Positions 26,063 through 33,380 of a stretch of DNA of 33,380 nucleotides are shown piece after piece. Origin of the DNA: Aeromicrobium sp. CnD17-E (lineage in GTDB: Bacteria > Actinomycetota > Actinomycetes > Propionibacteriales > Nocardioidaceae); assembly GCF_024124745.1 (NCBI RefSeq), contig NZ_JAMXRU010000023.1:1-33380 (forward strand), given 5' to 3'. The notes under the pieces are model-generated. The model was not told where the DNA came from. It searched no databases and was given only the letters and a program-made list of their open reading frames with translations. The translations under genes were made by a program, and so were the position numbers. Each line of letters starts with the position of its first letter. Position 1 is the stretch's first letter.

Positions 26063-27052
26063 ATGACGACCCACGTGGACCTCGGCATGCCCCCCGTCGG
26101 CGGGAGCGTGCTCCTCGCCGACCCGCGCGGCTACTGCGCCGGCGTCGACCGCGCGGTCATCACCGTCGAGAAGGCGCTCGACCTCTACGGGGCGCCGGTG
26201 TACGTCCGCAAGCAGATCGTGCACAACAAGCACGTCGTCAACACGCTGGCCGAGCGCGGAGCCGTGTTCGTCGAGGAGCTCGACGAGGTGCCCGAGGGTG
26301 CGACGGTCGTGTTCTCCGCCCACGGTGTCTCGCCGATGGTGCACGAGCAGGCCGCCGAGCGTGGCCTGAAGACGATCGACGCCACGTGCCCACTCGTCAC
26401 CAAGGTCCACCACGAGGCCCGCCGTTTCGCCGCCGAGGACTACCGCATCCTGCTCATCGGACACGCGGGCCACGAGGAGGTCGAGGGCACTGCGGGCGAG
26501 GCGCCCGAGCACATCACCCTCGTCGAGAGCCCGGACGACGTCGACGCCCTCGAGTTCCCCGAGGGCACCCGGCTGTCGTGGCTCTCGCAGACCACCCTGA
26601 GCGTCGACGAGACGATGGAGACCGTCCGCCGGCTGCGCGAGAAGTTCCCGCAGCTGGAGGACCCGCCGTCCGACGACATCTGCTACGCCACCCAGAACCG
26701 TCAGGTCGCGGTCAAGGAGATCGCGAAGGACGCCGACCTGGTCATCGTCGTCGGTTCCTCGAACTCCTCGAACTCGGTGCGCCTGGTCGAGGTCGCGCTC
26801 GAGGCGGGCGCGTCGGCGTCCTACCGCATCGACGACGTCAGCGAGCTCCAGGAGGAGTGGCTCGACGGCGTCGAGACCGTCGGCGTGACGTCCGGTGCCT
26901 CGGTGCCCGACGACCTCGTCCAGGACGTCCTCACCTACCTCGCCGAGCACGGCCACCCCGACGCCGCCGCCGTGCGCACCGCCGACGAGACCCTCACCTT
27001 CGCCCTCCCGCCCGAGCTGCGCCGCGACATGAAGGCTGCCGGCCAGGTCTGA
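26063..27052 (+). CDS. ispH: 4-hydroxy-3-methylbut-2-enyl diphosphate reductase
   Basis: A 329-residue iron-sulfur enzyme (LytB) making isopentenyl and dimethylallyl diphosphate in the last step of the MEP pathway. The three cluster cysteines are Cys25 ([10 protein letters not shown]), Cys109 ([11 protein letters not shown]) and Cys207 ([10 protein letters not shown]). [16 protein letters not shown] and VGSSNSSNS also fit. It is divergent from xseA and in the position of Rv1110. It feeds the isoprenoid precursors used by the prenyl synthase at 3756. Confidence 0.96.
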   Translation: MTTHVDLGMPPVGGSVLLADPRGYCAGVDRAVITVEKALDLYGAPVYVRKQIVHNKHVVNTLAERGAVFVEELDEVPEGATVVFSAHGVSPMVHEQAAERGLKTIDATCPLVTKVHHEARRFAAEDYRILLIGHAGHEEVEGTAGEAPEHITLVESPDDVDALEFPEGTRLSWLSQTTLSVDETMETVRRLREKFPQLEDPPSDDICYATQNRQVAVKEIAKDADLVIVVGSSNSSNSVRLVEVALEAGASASYRIDDVSELQEEWLDGVETVGVTSGASVPDDLVQDVLTYLAEHGHPDAAAVRTADETLTFALPPELRRDMKAAGQV

Positions 27053-27139
27053 GAAGGGCAGACGGCGCGATCTGCGAGAGGCGCGAAGCAGGCGAACCTG
27101 CCGGCGCGTCCCGCAAGTGGGTGTGACGTGCAACTTTCC

Positions 27140-27168
27140 TTGAGGAGTTCTGGAAGTCTCGCTAGTTT
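27140..27168 (+). promoter_or_regulatory. Promoter of the DUF5819/HTTM cluster
   Basis: TTGAGG (27140-27145), a 17-bp spacer and TAGTTT (27163-27168). Transcription would start near 27175, leaving a leader of about 42 nt that ends in gggggagaaag before the ATG at 27217. The surrounding bases are visibly richer in A and T than elsewhere, and the leader is of the conventional type rather than leaderless. Confidence 0.55.
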
Positions 27169-27216
27169 CTCTCCCCAGCGGGTCCTGGAGTGGGGCCCTG
27201 GACGAGGGGGAGAAAG

Positions 27217-27555
27217 ATGAAGAAGAGGATCGTCGTGACGGCCGCTGCTGCCGCCACTGTCGTAGCGGGCGCCACCTTCGGGTCGGCAGCCACCGCCGAC
27301 TCCGAGGTGATCGCGTCGCCCTACGTGGCCGCAGTCGAGGCCCAGCCGGACGACGTCGTGGAGGCTCGGCCGCAGGCCATCCCTGGCATCGTCGCCGCGG
27401 CAACCGCCGCTGGTCGGGGCTTTACCGCGGCGCAGGCTCCGCGCTACGCCGGCGAGGTGGCGCGCGCTGCCAGCTTCATCCAGGGAGTCCTGGGCGGAAG
27501 CAGCTACGCCAGGACGTCGGCGCCGGGCACGTCCGTCGACGTCATCTTCGACTGA
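27217..27555 (+). CDS. Small secreted protein, possible SDP-like peptide precursor
   Basis: A 112-residue protein, unknown family. The ATG at 27217 follows GGGGGAGAAAG and begins a clear Sec signal peptide: MKKR, an Ala/Val core and an ATA cleavage motif after residue 27. An upstream in-frame start at 27190 is less likely. The mature 85 residues contain no Cys, no further transmembrane helix and four Glu. A mildly hydrophobic, Ala/Gly-rich segment (IPGIVAAATAAGRG to ASFIQGVLGG, residues 55-94) is in the middle. It is followed after 8 nt by a DUF5819 gene and an HTTM gene. By analogy to SdpC, processed with SdpA and SdpB, it may be the product that these act on. This is inference from context; no sequence similarity to SdpC is claimed. 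Confidence 0.75.
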   Translation: MKKRIVVTAAAAATVVAGATFGSAATADSEVIASPYVAAVEAQPDDVVEARPQAIPGIVAAATAAGRGFTAAQAPRYAGEVARAASFIQGVLGGSSYARTSAPGTSVDVIFD

Positions 27556-27563
27556 CGTCTCGC

Positions 27564-28244
27564 GTGGACGTCCAGGAGGACGGCGCGGCCCCGTTGACGG
27601 CGCGATCGCGCCTGACGCGGGGCCTCGCGCTCGCTACGGTCGTCGTGGCGGGCTTCGTGTACTTCGCAAGCGCCGTCCTGACGACTGCGCCCATCACCCC
27701 CCTCACACTCGTGCACGGTGAGCGCGCGAACCAGGTGCTGAGTCCATATGTCTCGCAGAACTGGCAGCTGTTCGCGCCCGACCCGATCAGCGAGGACCGC
27801 GGCATCGCCGCACAAGTGCGGTGCGCCGACGGAGCCGAGTCACCCTTCGTCGACGTCACGACCCCGACGGTGGAGGCGGTGCACCGTAGCCGCTTCTTCC
27901 CATCCCGGATGTCGCGTGTGGTCAGCAACGGCATCATGCACGTCTTCCTGCAGGACCCTTTCCTCCTGCGGTTCCGCGAGGACGCACCCGACAGCGACGC
28001 TCCGGAAGCGCTGCCACGTGCCGAGCAGCTCTCGCCGCAGGAGCGCGAGAGCCGTGCGCGGGGCGAGCGGACTCTGCACCGCTTCGCCGCATGGGCATTG
28101 GCCGACCGCTGTGCCGAGGCCGGCGAAGTTTCGCAGGTCCGCCTGAGGTACGTGATCCACCGCTTTCCGCGGTGGTCCGAGCGGGACCGGTGGAGTGAGA
28201 CAGGCGACGTCGACGTACTGGAGACCGCATGGGCGCGCCTCTGA
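27564..28244 (+). CDS. DUF5819-family (SdpA-like) membrane-anchored protein
   Basis: A 226-residue protein with one transmembrane segment (about residues 20-42, GLALATVVVAGFVYFASAVL) and an outside domain. The family mark is SQNWQLFAPDPISEDRG, comparable to the W-x-hydrophobic-F-x-x-x-P pattern of SdpA. Two Cys (RCADG and DRCAE) could form a disulfide. The start is GTG 27564, 8 nt after the small secreted gene. Its end overlaps the HTTM gene by 16 nt. DUF5819 genes are usually found next to HTTM genes. In Bacillus, SdpA and SdpB are needed to turn pro-SdpC into toxin; a similar role here is inferred. Confidence 0.8.
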   Translation: MDVQEDGAAPLTARSRLTRGLALATVVVAGFVYFASAVLTTAPITPLTLVHGERANQVLSPYVSQNWQLFAPDPISEDRGIAAQVRCADGAESPFVDVTTPTVEAVHRSRFFPSRMSRVVSNGIMHVFLQDPFLLRFREDAPDSDAPEALPRAEQLSPQERESRARGERTLHRFAAWALADRCAEAGEVSQVRLRYVIHRFPRWSERDRWSETGDVDVLETAWARL

Positions 28245-29212
28245 TCTCGGCCACGGATCGCATCCTGCAGTCGGTCGGTGACCGGCCCCGGGCGCTCGTG
28301 GGGTTGGCCGCCGCTCGGATCGGCGTGGGCGTCGCCCAGCTGTCGCTCTTCCTGTCCGACTACGGAGACCGGCGCGTGTTGTTCGGCGCGGAGTCGTTCT
28401 ACCCGCGTGAGGACGTCGGTCACGCAGGCGGCTTCAACCTGTTCGTAGCGCTCGGTGACGGGTCGGTCGCCTTCGAGCTCCTCTATCACCTCGGGATCGT
28501 GCTCTGCGTAGCGATGGTCGTCGGTGTCGGCGGTCGGCTCGTGATCGCTGGAGCGTGGGCGGTCTGTTGGACGATGTGGGGGGCCAATCCGTTCCTCATC
28601 GACGGCGGCGACAACCTGTCGATGATCGTCATGCCGTTGCTGGCCGTCAGCCGGTGCACGGACCGGCTGTCCGTGCGCAGCAACTGGCCGCCGATCGCGC
28701 GGGTCCGGCGGGTCGGTCACACGTGGTGGGCGACCATGCTCAGCAACGCCGCGGCTCTGGCGATCGCACTGCAGATCTGTCTCGTCTACCTGATGAGCGG
28801 GCTGTACAAGGCCCAGGGTGACATGTGGATCGACGGCACGGCGCTCTACTACGTGATGCGTACGCCGGAGTACTTCCACCCGGCCCTGTCGCCGCTGGTG
28901 CTTGAGCATGACCACGTCGTCGTCCTCGGCACCTACGGAGCCATGCTGGCGCTCATCGGGTTCCCGTTCCTGGTCGTCTCCAGGTCGGTGCGGCCGTGGG
29001 CCGTCTTGATGATGGTGACGTTCCACCTCTCGATCGCGCTGTTCATGGGTCTGACGAGCTTTGCGCTGGTGATGATCGCCTGCGACACGATCTTCGTGTC
29101 CTCCCACCTGGAACGGTTCGTGGCCTGGCTGCGCGGCCGGGGCGGAGCTGGGGCGGACGACGGGCCGCGGTCCGAGGACGGGCGGCCATCGGCTGTGGAG
29201 ATCGACGCATGA
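28229..29212 (+). CDS. HTTM-domain membrane protein (SdpB-like, gamma-carboxylase fold)
   Basis: A 327-residue polytopic protein with the HTTM domain shared by vitamin K-dependent gamma-carboxylases and SdpB. Motifs: RIGVGVAQLSLFLSDYGDRR near the N-terminus, NPFLIDGGDNLSMI, LVYLMSGLYKAQGDMWIDG around residues 185-203, then TALYYVMRTPEYFHP and TFHLSIALFMGLTSFALVMIACD. In the GLYKAQGDMW motif, Lys194 lines up with a lysine of the GIKKLDSDW motif of the human carboxylase. The C-terminal soluble carboxylase part is absent, so this is an HTTM-only protein as in SdpB. Start overlaps DUF5819; stop overlaps the next gene. Confidence 0.85.
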   Translation: MGAPLISATDRILQSVGDRPRALVGLAAARIGVGVAQLSLFLSDYGDRRVLFGAESFYPREDVGHAGGFNLFVALGDGSVAFELLYHLGIVLCVAMVVGVGGRLVIAGAWAVCWTMWGANPFLIDGGDNLSMIVMPLLAVSRCTDRLSVRSNWPPIARVRRVGHTWWATMLSNAAALAIALQICLVYLMSGLYKAQGDMWIDGTALYYVMRTPEYFHPALSPLVLEHDHVVVLGTYGAMLALIGFPFLVVSRSVRPWAVLMMVTFHLSIALFMGLTSFALVMIACDTIFVSSHLERFVAWLRGRGGAGADDGPRSEDGRPSAVEIDA

Positions 29213-30456
29213 GGACGTCGCTGGTGCTGGCGGTCGCCACCGTCCTGGTGCTTGCGGGCTGCTCCGAGAGCCCGGACCCGGCACCGCGCCCTGGCGCTAG
29301 CGCGTCGAGTGCAGCGAGGTGGCTCGTCGACGGTCTCAACGGCGAGGGGCTCTCCACTGCCGACCGGCGGTACTTCTCCAGTGCGTTGTCCGACGGGGCT
29401 CAGTGGCCGGAGGTGACCCGTGCGGTCCGGGCCGTCGTCGACGACGGTCCGTGGGAGGTCGTCGACGAGGAGACGAAGGGACCGGTGGCTCGCCGAGTGC
29501 TGCGATCGAGCGCCGGCCGGACGCTCCTGCTACACCTCGAGCGAGGCGAAGGAGGAGCGATCGACGTGCTCTGGTTCGGTCCAGCGGTCGACCGCAGTGT
29601 CGCCGCGGCCGACGTGCAGGACGTCCGTCGTGTGTCTTCCACGCTGCCCGTGCGGTGGTCCGCAGCCGCGCTGCGGGTCGGCGAGGACCGGGCTGAGGTC
29701 GTCGGCGCGTCGCCGGAGGACCTGTTGCCCATGGCCTCGGTGGCCAAGGTGGTGGTCGCAGCGGGCGTGGCTCGCGGGATCGACGATGGTCGCCTGTCGC
29801 CGCGACAGGCGGTGCGCGTGGGAGCCCGCGACCAGTCGGCCCCCGTCACTGCCCGCACGCCTGCCGCCGGTGAGCGCCGCACGATCGACGAACTGGTCGC
29901 CCTGATGCTGCAGACCAGCGACAACACCGCGACGGACGCCCTGCTCCGCGTCGTCGGTCCGGACGGCGTGACGGCGGCCTGGGAGGAAGCCACCGGGCGC
30001 CGCTGGTCCGGCCCGTTCCTCTCGACGAAGCAGGTGTTGCAGGCGGGATGGGGCGCCGAACCCCTGCCCGCTGGTGCGGATCTCGGGGACGCGGAGACTC
30101 GTGAGGTGCTGAGGCGGGTCGCCGCGGCGACGGTCGACGTCGATCCGCGCGCCGTGACGACGCCCCGATGGCAGGACGGCCTGGACTGGACGGCGCGGTC
30201 CACCGACATCGCTGCCCTGGGCGCATGGTTGCTGGAGCATCGCGGGTTGTTCGGCCCGCAGGCCCGCGCCGTCCTAGACGACGACTTCACGAAGCCGGGC
30301 GGGGCGCCCGGCGTCGTCGCGGAGCTGCGGTGGACGTTCGACGACAGCGGTGCCACCGTCGCGGTGGCCCAGTTCGCCGGTCGCACGACCAGCGACGTCG
30401 GCGACGCGGAGGGGCTCCTCATGCTCGCCGATCGGACCCTGGAGGTGGAGCGATGA
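29209..30456 (+). CDS. Class A beta-lactamase-like serine hydrolase lipoprotein
   Basis: A 415-residue lipoprotein (lipobox LVLAGC, Cys18). An N-terminal domain of about 150 residues precedes a beta-lactamase/DD-peptidase fold. SxxK is Ser177-Val-Ala-Lys180 and SDN is Ser237-Asp-Asn239. The third motif is KPG (Lys362-Pro-Gly, TKPGGAPGV), where KTG is usual. A class A lactamase-like acyl-enzyme site is therefore nearly complete. ATG start overlaps the HTTM stop (ATGA). Substrate is unknown; peptidoglycan or a peptide are equally possible. Whether it confers lactam resistance cannot be said. Confidence 0.85.
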   Translation: MRTSLVLAVATVLVLAGCSESPDPAPRPGASASSAARWLVDGLNGEGLSTADRRYFSSALSDGAQWPEVTRAVRAVVDDGPWEVVDEETKGPVARRVLRSSAGRTLLLHLERGEGGAIDVLWFGPAVDRSVAAADVQDVRRVSSTLPVRWSAAALRVGEDRAEVVGASPEDLLPMASVAKVVVAAGVARGIDDGRLSPRQAVRVGARDQSAPVTARTPAAGERRTIDELVALMLQTSDNTATDALLRVVGPDGVTAAWEEATGRRWSGPFLSTKQVLQAGWGAEPLPAGADLGDAETREVLRRVAAATVDVDPRAVTTPRWQDGLDWTARSTDIAALGAWLLEHRGLFGPQARAVLDDDFTKPGGAPGVVAELRWTFDDSGATVAVAQFAGRTTSDVGDAEGLLMLADRTLEVER

Positions 30457-31349
30457 GCCTCCGGACGAGCGTCGCGGCCCTTCTGCTGACCAAGGACGGG
30501 GAGCGGCGCGAAGGCTCGGGCTGGCACCGGCCGGGGCAGCCGGTCCGGTGGGGCTCGGTGTCGAAGATCCTGACGGCCGGGCTGGCCCACGCGATGGTCG
30601 AGCGCGGCACGTGGAGGTGGGACACGACGGTCGAGGAGGTGCTCGACTCGACGTCGCCGATCACCGTGGCCGAGCTCGTCCGGCACCGGTCGGGGCTGCC
30701 GCGCACTGCCCCAGGTCAGCGCCGCGAGCTCCTCGATCCTTACCGGCGGTGGACGCGAGAGCGCTTCGACCACGACGTGCTGCCCGAGCTCGACGCGCTC
30801 GTCGACCAGCACCGTCGGGTGGTGGGCGAGTACTCCAACCTCGGCTACGCGGTGCTGACGCGGATGCTGGAGGAGGTCGGCGGGCCGTGGATCGAGCAGG
30901 TGCGGAGCACGCTCGTCGAGCCGGCCGGTCTCGACCCGAGCGCGTTCGACATCGCCCGGAGGACCGGCGAGCGTGACGACGTCGTCGAGGCGCTGAGCAT
31001 CTGGGGCCGCCCCCTCGACGAGTGGGTCATCGGCGACGGCCCGTTCGTCGGGGCGGCGGGTCTCGTGGCCACCCTCGACGACATGGCGGCGCTCGTGCGG
31101 GCCTCGGCCGACGGCGGCCTGCTCGATCCCTCTCGGCAGCCCCACGCCTGGCGGGTGGACGACGGCCTGGCCGTCCACCACGGCGCTCTCATGCGCTGCG
31201 GGGCGGTGGTGGCGTGGCGTCCCGCCACAGGGATCGTGGGGGTGGCCAGCGCCGTCGGCGGACGGGCGGCCTTCGCCGATCGACGGGCCGCGGACGTGCT
31301 GGACCAGCTGGCGTCCGCAGCGGCGCCTGAGGAGGGGGAGATGTCATGA
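30453..31349 (+). CDS. Class C-type serine hydrolase (beta-lactamase family)
   Basis: A 298-residue beta-lactamase/esterase-fold protein without a signal peptide. The nucleophile motif is SVSK (Ser35 to Lys38) and the second motif is YSN (Tyr127 to Asn129, in EYSNLGYAVL). A possible third motif is HHG in VHHGALMRCG. RHRSGLPR matches the conserved loop after the first helix. The start is ATG 30453 overlapping the previous stop (ATGA). A shortened family member compared with typical 350-400 residues. Probably cytoplasmic, so unlike the preceding lipoprotein. Function unknown. Confidence 0.85.
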   Translation: MSLRTSVAALLLTKDGERREGSGWHRPGQPVRWGSVSKILTAGLAHAMVERGTWRWDTTVEEVLDSTSPITVAELVRHRSGLPRTAPGQRRELLDPYRRWTRERFDHDVLPELDALVDQHRRVVGEYSNLGYAVLTRMLEEVGGPWIEQVRSTLVEPAGLDPSAFDIARRTGERDDVVEALSIWGRPLDEWVIGDGPFVGAAGLVATLDDMAALVRASADGGLLDPSRQPHAWRVDDGLAVHHGALMRCGAVVAWRPATGIVGVASAVGGRAAFADRRAADVLDQLASAAAPEEGEMS

Positions 31350-31810
31350 GCGAGCACCGCATGGCCTGGCTGGTGACCACCGACGACGCGGTGGCGGTCG
31401 GCGACCCGTGGCGCGATCACCTGATGCTCACGACCGAGGGGCTCGTGCACCGACGGCTCGACGTCGATGCCGAGGCGATGGTCGACGAGGCGACGTGGTC
31501 GTGGGCCGACGTCACCGACCTGCTCGTGTCCGCGCCGACGAGTCGCACGTCGAAGCCCGGACTCTGGGCCTTTCTCAGGGCTGCGGCAGCCGAGGCCACA
31601 GGCTGGGGCAGCACCCTGGCGTCGGTCGAGGTGGCGGCACGCATCGTCCATGCCGACGGCACCGATGCGCTGCTGCTCCTCGACGGCCACACCGGGAGCG
31701 GGTACCCCGCCGAGGACCAGGAGGAGGCGCGCACCATGCTGCGGCGCGTGCTGGAGGACCCCGGCACCATCCCGCAGATTCGGAACCTCATCGCCCATTC
31801 TGACTCGTGA
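31346..31810 (+). CDS. Hypothetical protein, last gene of the cluster
   Basis: A 154-residue soluble protein that I do not recognise. It opens with MAWLVTTDDAVAVGDPWRDHLMLTTEGLVHRR and contains two short acidic-tryptophan segments (EATWSWADVTDLLVS), suggesting a PH-like or small beta-rich domain, but this is only an impression. The ATG overlaps the previous stop. The last residues (QIRNLIAHSDS) are encoded by the left arm and loop of a palindromic element, so the natural C-terminus may have been replaced when the element arrived. Confidence 0.65.
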   Translation: MSEHRMAWLVTTDDAVAVGDPWRDHLMLTTEGLVHRRLDVDAEAMVDEATWSWADVTDLLVSAPTSRTSKPGLWAFLRAAAAEATGWGSTLASVEVAARIVHADGTDALLLLDGHTGSGYPAEDQEEARTMLRRVLEDPGTIPQIRNLIAHSDS

Positions 31811-31833
31811 GATGGGCGATGAGGTTCCAGAAC
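31776..31833. repeat. Short palindromic element, family B, copy 3; likely bidirectional terminator
   Basis: Arms 31782-31798 and 31812-31828 form a perfect 17-bp stem (ggaacctcatcgcccat) with a 13-nt loop. The left part agattcggaac-tcatcgccc matches copies 1 and 2 near the VOC gene. It lies between two convergent genes; the stop codon of the plus-strand gene is in the loop and the minus-strand stop is at 31838. Confidence 0.8.
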
Positions 31834-31837
31834 GTGG

Positions 31838-33380
31838 CTATCGGCGGTCGGGTCGCACCACCAGGGCGGTGCCGCCACCGCGACGTTGCGGCTCGGCGAC
31901 GGCGGTGAGGCGGCCGCGGCGGTCCTGCTCGATCGCGGCCACCGCACCGATCTCCGCCTGCGACGTGAACGCGTCTCCCGACGGCGTCAGCTGCTGGCCG
32001 AAGGGGGCGAGCAGGCCGCCGTACTGCTCGATGAAGGCCGGCTCGGCCGGCGTGACGGCTGCGTTGCGCTGCGAGGCGCGCGGCGCGGCGACCGCCTGCG
32101 GCAGCGTCATGCCGAGGTCGATGCGGTTGAGCAGCACCTGCAGGACCGTCGTGATGATGGTGGCGCCACCGGGCGAGCCGACCACGTACTTCACCCGGCC
32201 GCGGTCGAGCACGATCGTCGGCGACATCGACGAGCGGGGTCGCTTGCCCGGCTCGATCCGGTTCGGGTCCTTCGGGTCGTAGACGGCCGTGAAGTCGGTG
32301 AGCTCGTTGTTGAGCAGGAACCCGCGCCCGGGCACCGTGATCGCCGAGCCACCGGTCTGCTCGATGGTGAGTGTGTAGGAGGCGGCGTTGCCCCAGCGGT
32401 CGACGACCGAGAGGTGGGTCGTGGAGATGTTCTCGGTGTCCGGCTTCTCCTCCGCGGCCCGGGTTTTGCAGGGGCCGCCGTCGAGCGCGCCCGCCGCCAC
32501 CGGCCGCTGCGACGCCTGCGTGGGGTCGATGGTGCAGGCTCGTGAGTCGGCGAAGCGCTGGCTGAGCAGGGTGCGGACGGGGACGTCGGGGACGTCGCCC
32601 ACGTACGCCGCGCGGTCGGCGAACGCCCGTGCCGACGCCTCGAGGAACAGGTGCAGCGACGAGCCGAGGCGGGCGCCCCCGCCCAGGCGGTAGCCCTCGA
32701 GGATGTTCAGCGCCTCGCCGACCGCGATGCCGCCCGACGACGACGGAGCCATGCCGTACACGTCGAGACCGCGGTACCGCGCGCGGGTCGGTGCCTGGCG
32801 GTCGACCCGGTAGGTGGCGAGGTCACGCTCGGTCATGGAGCCGGGCGGGGCCGGCAGGTCGGACGCGGGGTCCTTCGGCGGCGCCTGGACCGTGCGCGCG
32901 ACGTCGCGGGCGACGGACCCGGTGTAGAAGGCGCGCGGCCCCTTCGCCGCGATCAGCGACAGCGTGCGGGCCAGCTCTGGGTTGCGGAAGGTGCTGCCGA
33001 CCTGGGGCGCGTCGCCGCCGGGCAGGAACAGCCGGGCGGTGTCGGGGAAGGCCGCGAACCTGTCCTTGTTGTCGAGCGTCTGGCTGCGGAACGTCCGGTC
33101 GACCGTGAACCCGCGCTCGGCGAGCTTGATGGACGGGGCGAGGGCCTGGCGCAGCGACCAGCGACCGTGGTCGCGCAGGGCCGCCTCCCAGGTGGCCGGC
33201 GTCCCCGGGACGCCGACCGCGACGCCGGACGAGACGAGCTCGGGCGTGAACCGGTACGGCTTGCCGGTGGACGGGTCGATGAACGCGTCGCGCGTGATGC
33301 CGGCGGGTGCGGTCTCGCGACCGTCGATGGTGCTGACCTTCCCGCGCTTCGCGTCGTAGTAGACGAAGTAGCCGCCCCCG
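31838..33380 (-). CDS. ggt: Gamma-glutamyltranspeptidase, 5' end outside the window
   Basis: The last 514 residues of a gamma-glutamyltranspeptidase, read from 33379 with no break to TAG at 31838. It cleaves glutathione and other gamma-glutamyl compounds outside the cytoplasm after self-processing. The mature small subunit starts at TTHLSVVD (first Thr codon 32420-32422), the autocatalytic nucleophile; downstream are NNELTDF, RSSMSPTIV and GSPGGATI, the substrate-binding region. Upstream, GGGYFVYYDA, DGRETAP and GVPGT are the large-subunit motifs. The N-terminal signal lies beyond the right edge. A later Met at 32836 is internal, not the start. Confidence 0.95.
   Translation of the reverse strand, partial: GGGYFVYYDAKRGKVSTIDGRETAPAGITRDAFIDPSTGKPYRFTPELVSSGVAVGVPGTPATWEAALRDHGRWSLRQALAPSIKLAERGFTVDRTFRSQTLDNKDRFAAFPDTARLFLPGGDAPQVGSTFRNPELARTLSLIAAKGPRAFYTGSVARDVARTVQAPPKDPASDLPAPPGSMTERDLATYRVDRQAPTRARYRGLDVYGMAPSSSGGIAVGEALNILEGYRLGGGARLGSSLHLFLEASARAFADRAAYVGDVPDVPVRTLLSQRFADSRACTIDPTQASQRPVAAGALDGGPCKTRAAEEKPDTENISTTHLSVVDRWGNAASYTLTIEQTGGSAITVPGRGFLLNNELTDFTAVYDPKDPNRIEPGKRPRSSMSPTIVLDRGRVKYVVGSPGGATIITTVLQVLLNRIDLGMTLPQAVAAPRASQRNAAVTPAEPAFIEQYGGLLAPFGQQLTPSGDAFTSQAEIGAVAAIEQDRRGRLTAVAEPQRRGGGTALVVRPDRR

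Noticed and set aside
29209-30456. Calling the lipoprotein hydrolase an antibiotic-resistance beta-lactamase
   Set aside because: The motifs fit the fold, but the KPG variant and the genomic context give no evidence for drug hydrolysis.

Overview
The window is GC-rich, densely coded chromosomal DNA from an actinomycete. Gene content and protein style suggest a Nocardioidaceae-like bacterium (for example Nocardioides or Aeromicrobium), but the genus is an inference. The backbone (hemolysin III, short-chain Z-prenyl synthase, PhoH2, fumarase, GlpX, DUF4245, XseB/XseA, IspH) follows, from memory, the order of Mycobacterium tuberculosis Rv1085c to Rv1110. Other modules are inserted between these genes.

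Layout. 1-161: tail of a DUF255/YyaL-type protein. 446-3711 (-): hemolysin III coupled to a DUF3516 helicase. 3756-4529 (+): cis-prenyl synthase, followed by a roughly 900-bp non-coding stretch built largely from tandem palindromic repeats. 5449-6798 (+): PIN-PhoH protein. 6884-12660 (+): a five-gene overlapping operon with a sugar-type binding lipoprotein, two permeases, an ATPase with several degraded motifs, and a DUF2079 membrane protein. 12661-12977: a second copy of the palindromic repeat family. 12978-16215 (-): a class II and a class I fumarase side by side. 16238-19735: small enzymes (spermidine-synthase-like, VOC, alpha/beta hydrolase, GrpB, methyltransferase). 19755-20762 (-): class II fructose bisphosphatase. 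20792-23842 (-): a molybdate operon headed by an HTH-Mop regulator. 23923-24453 (+): DUF4245. 24432-25872 (-): exonuclease VII. 26063-27052 (+): IspH. 27217-31810 (+): a tightly packed six-gene cluster. 31838-end (-): gamma-glutamyltranspeptidase, cut by the window edge.

The most interesting region is 27217-31810. A small secreted Cys-free protein is followed by a DUF5819 protein and an HTTM-domain membrane protein. This arrangement recalls SdpC/SdpA/SdpB of Bacillus, whose A and B proteins mature a secreted toxin. The same transcription unit continues into two beta-lactamase-fold hydrolases and an unknown protein, and ends in a perfect 17-bp stem. The second is the sugar-type ABC operon, whose ATPase has lost the LSGGQ signature, the Walker B glutamate, the D-loop and the H-loop histidine.

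At eleven starts a TANNNT hexamer lies exactly 6-7 nt upstream of ATG/GTG. This is the architecture of leaderless actinobacterial transcripts, and it also supports the chosen start codons.
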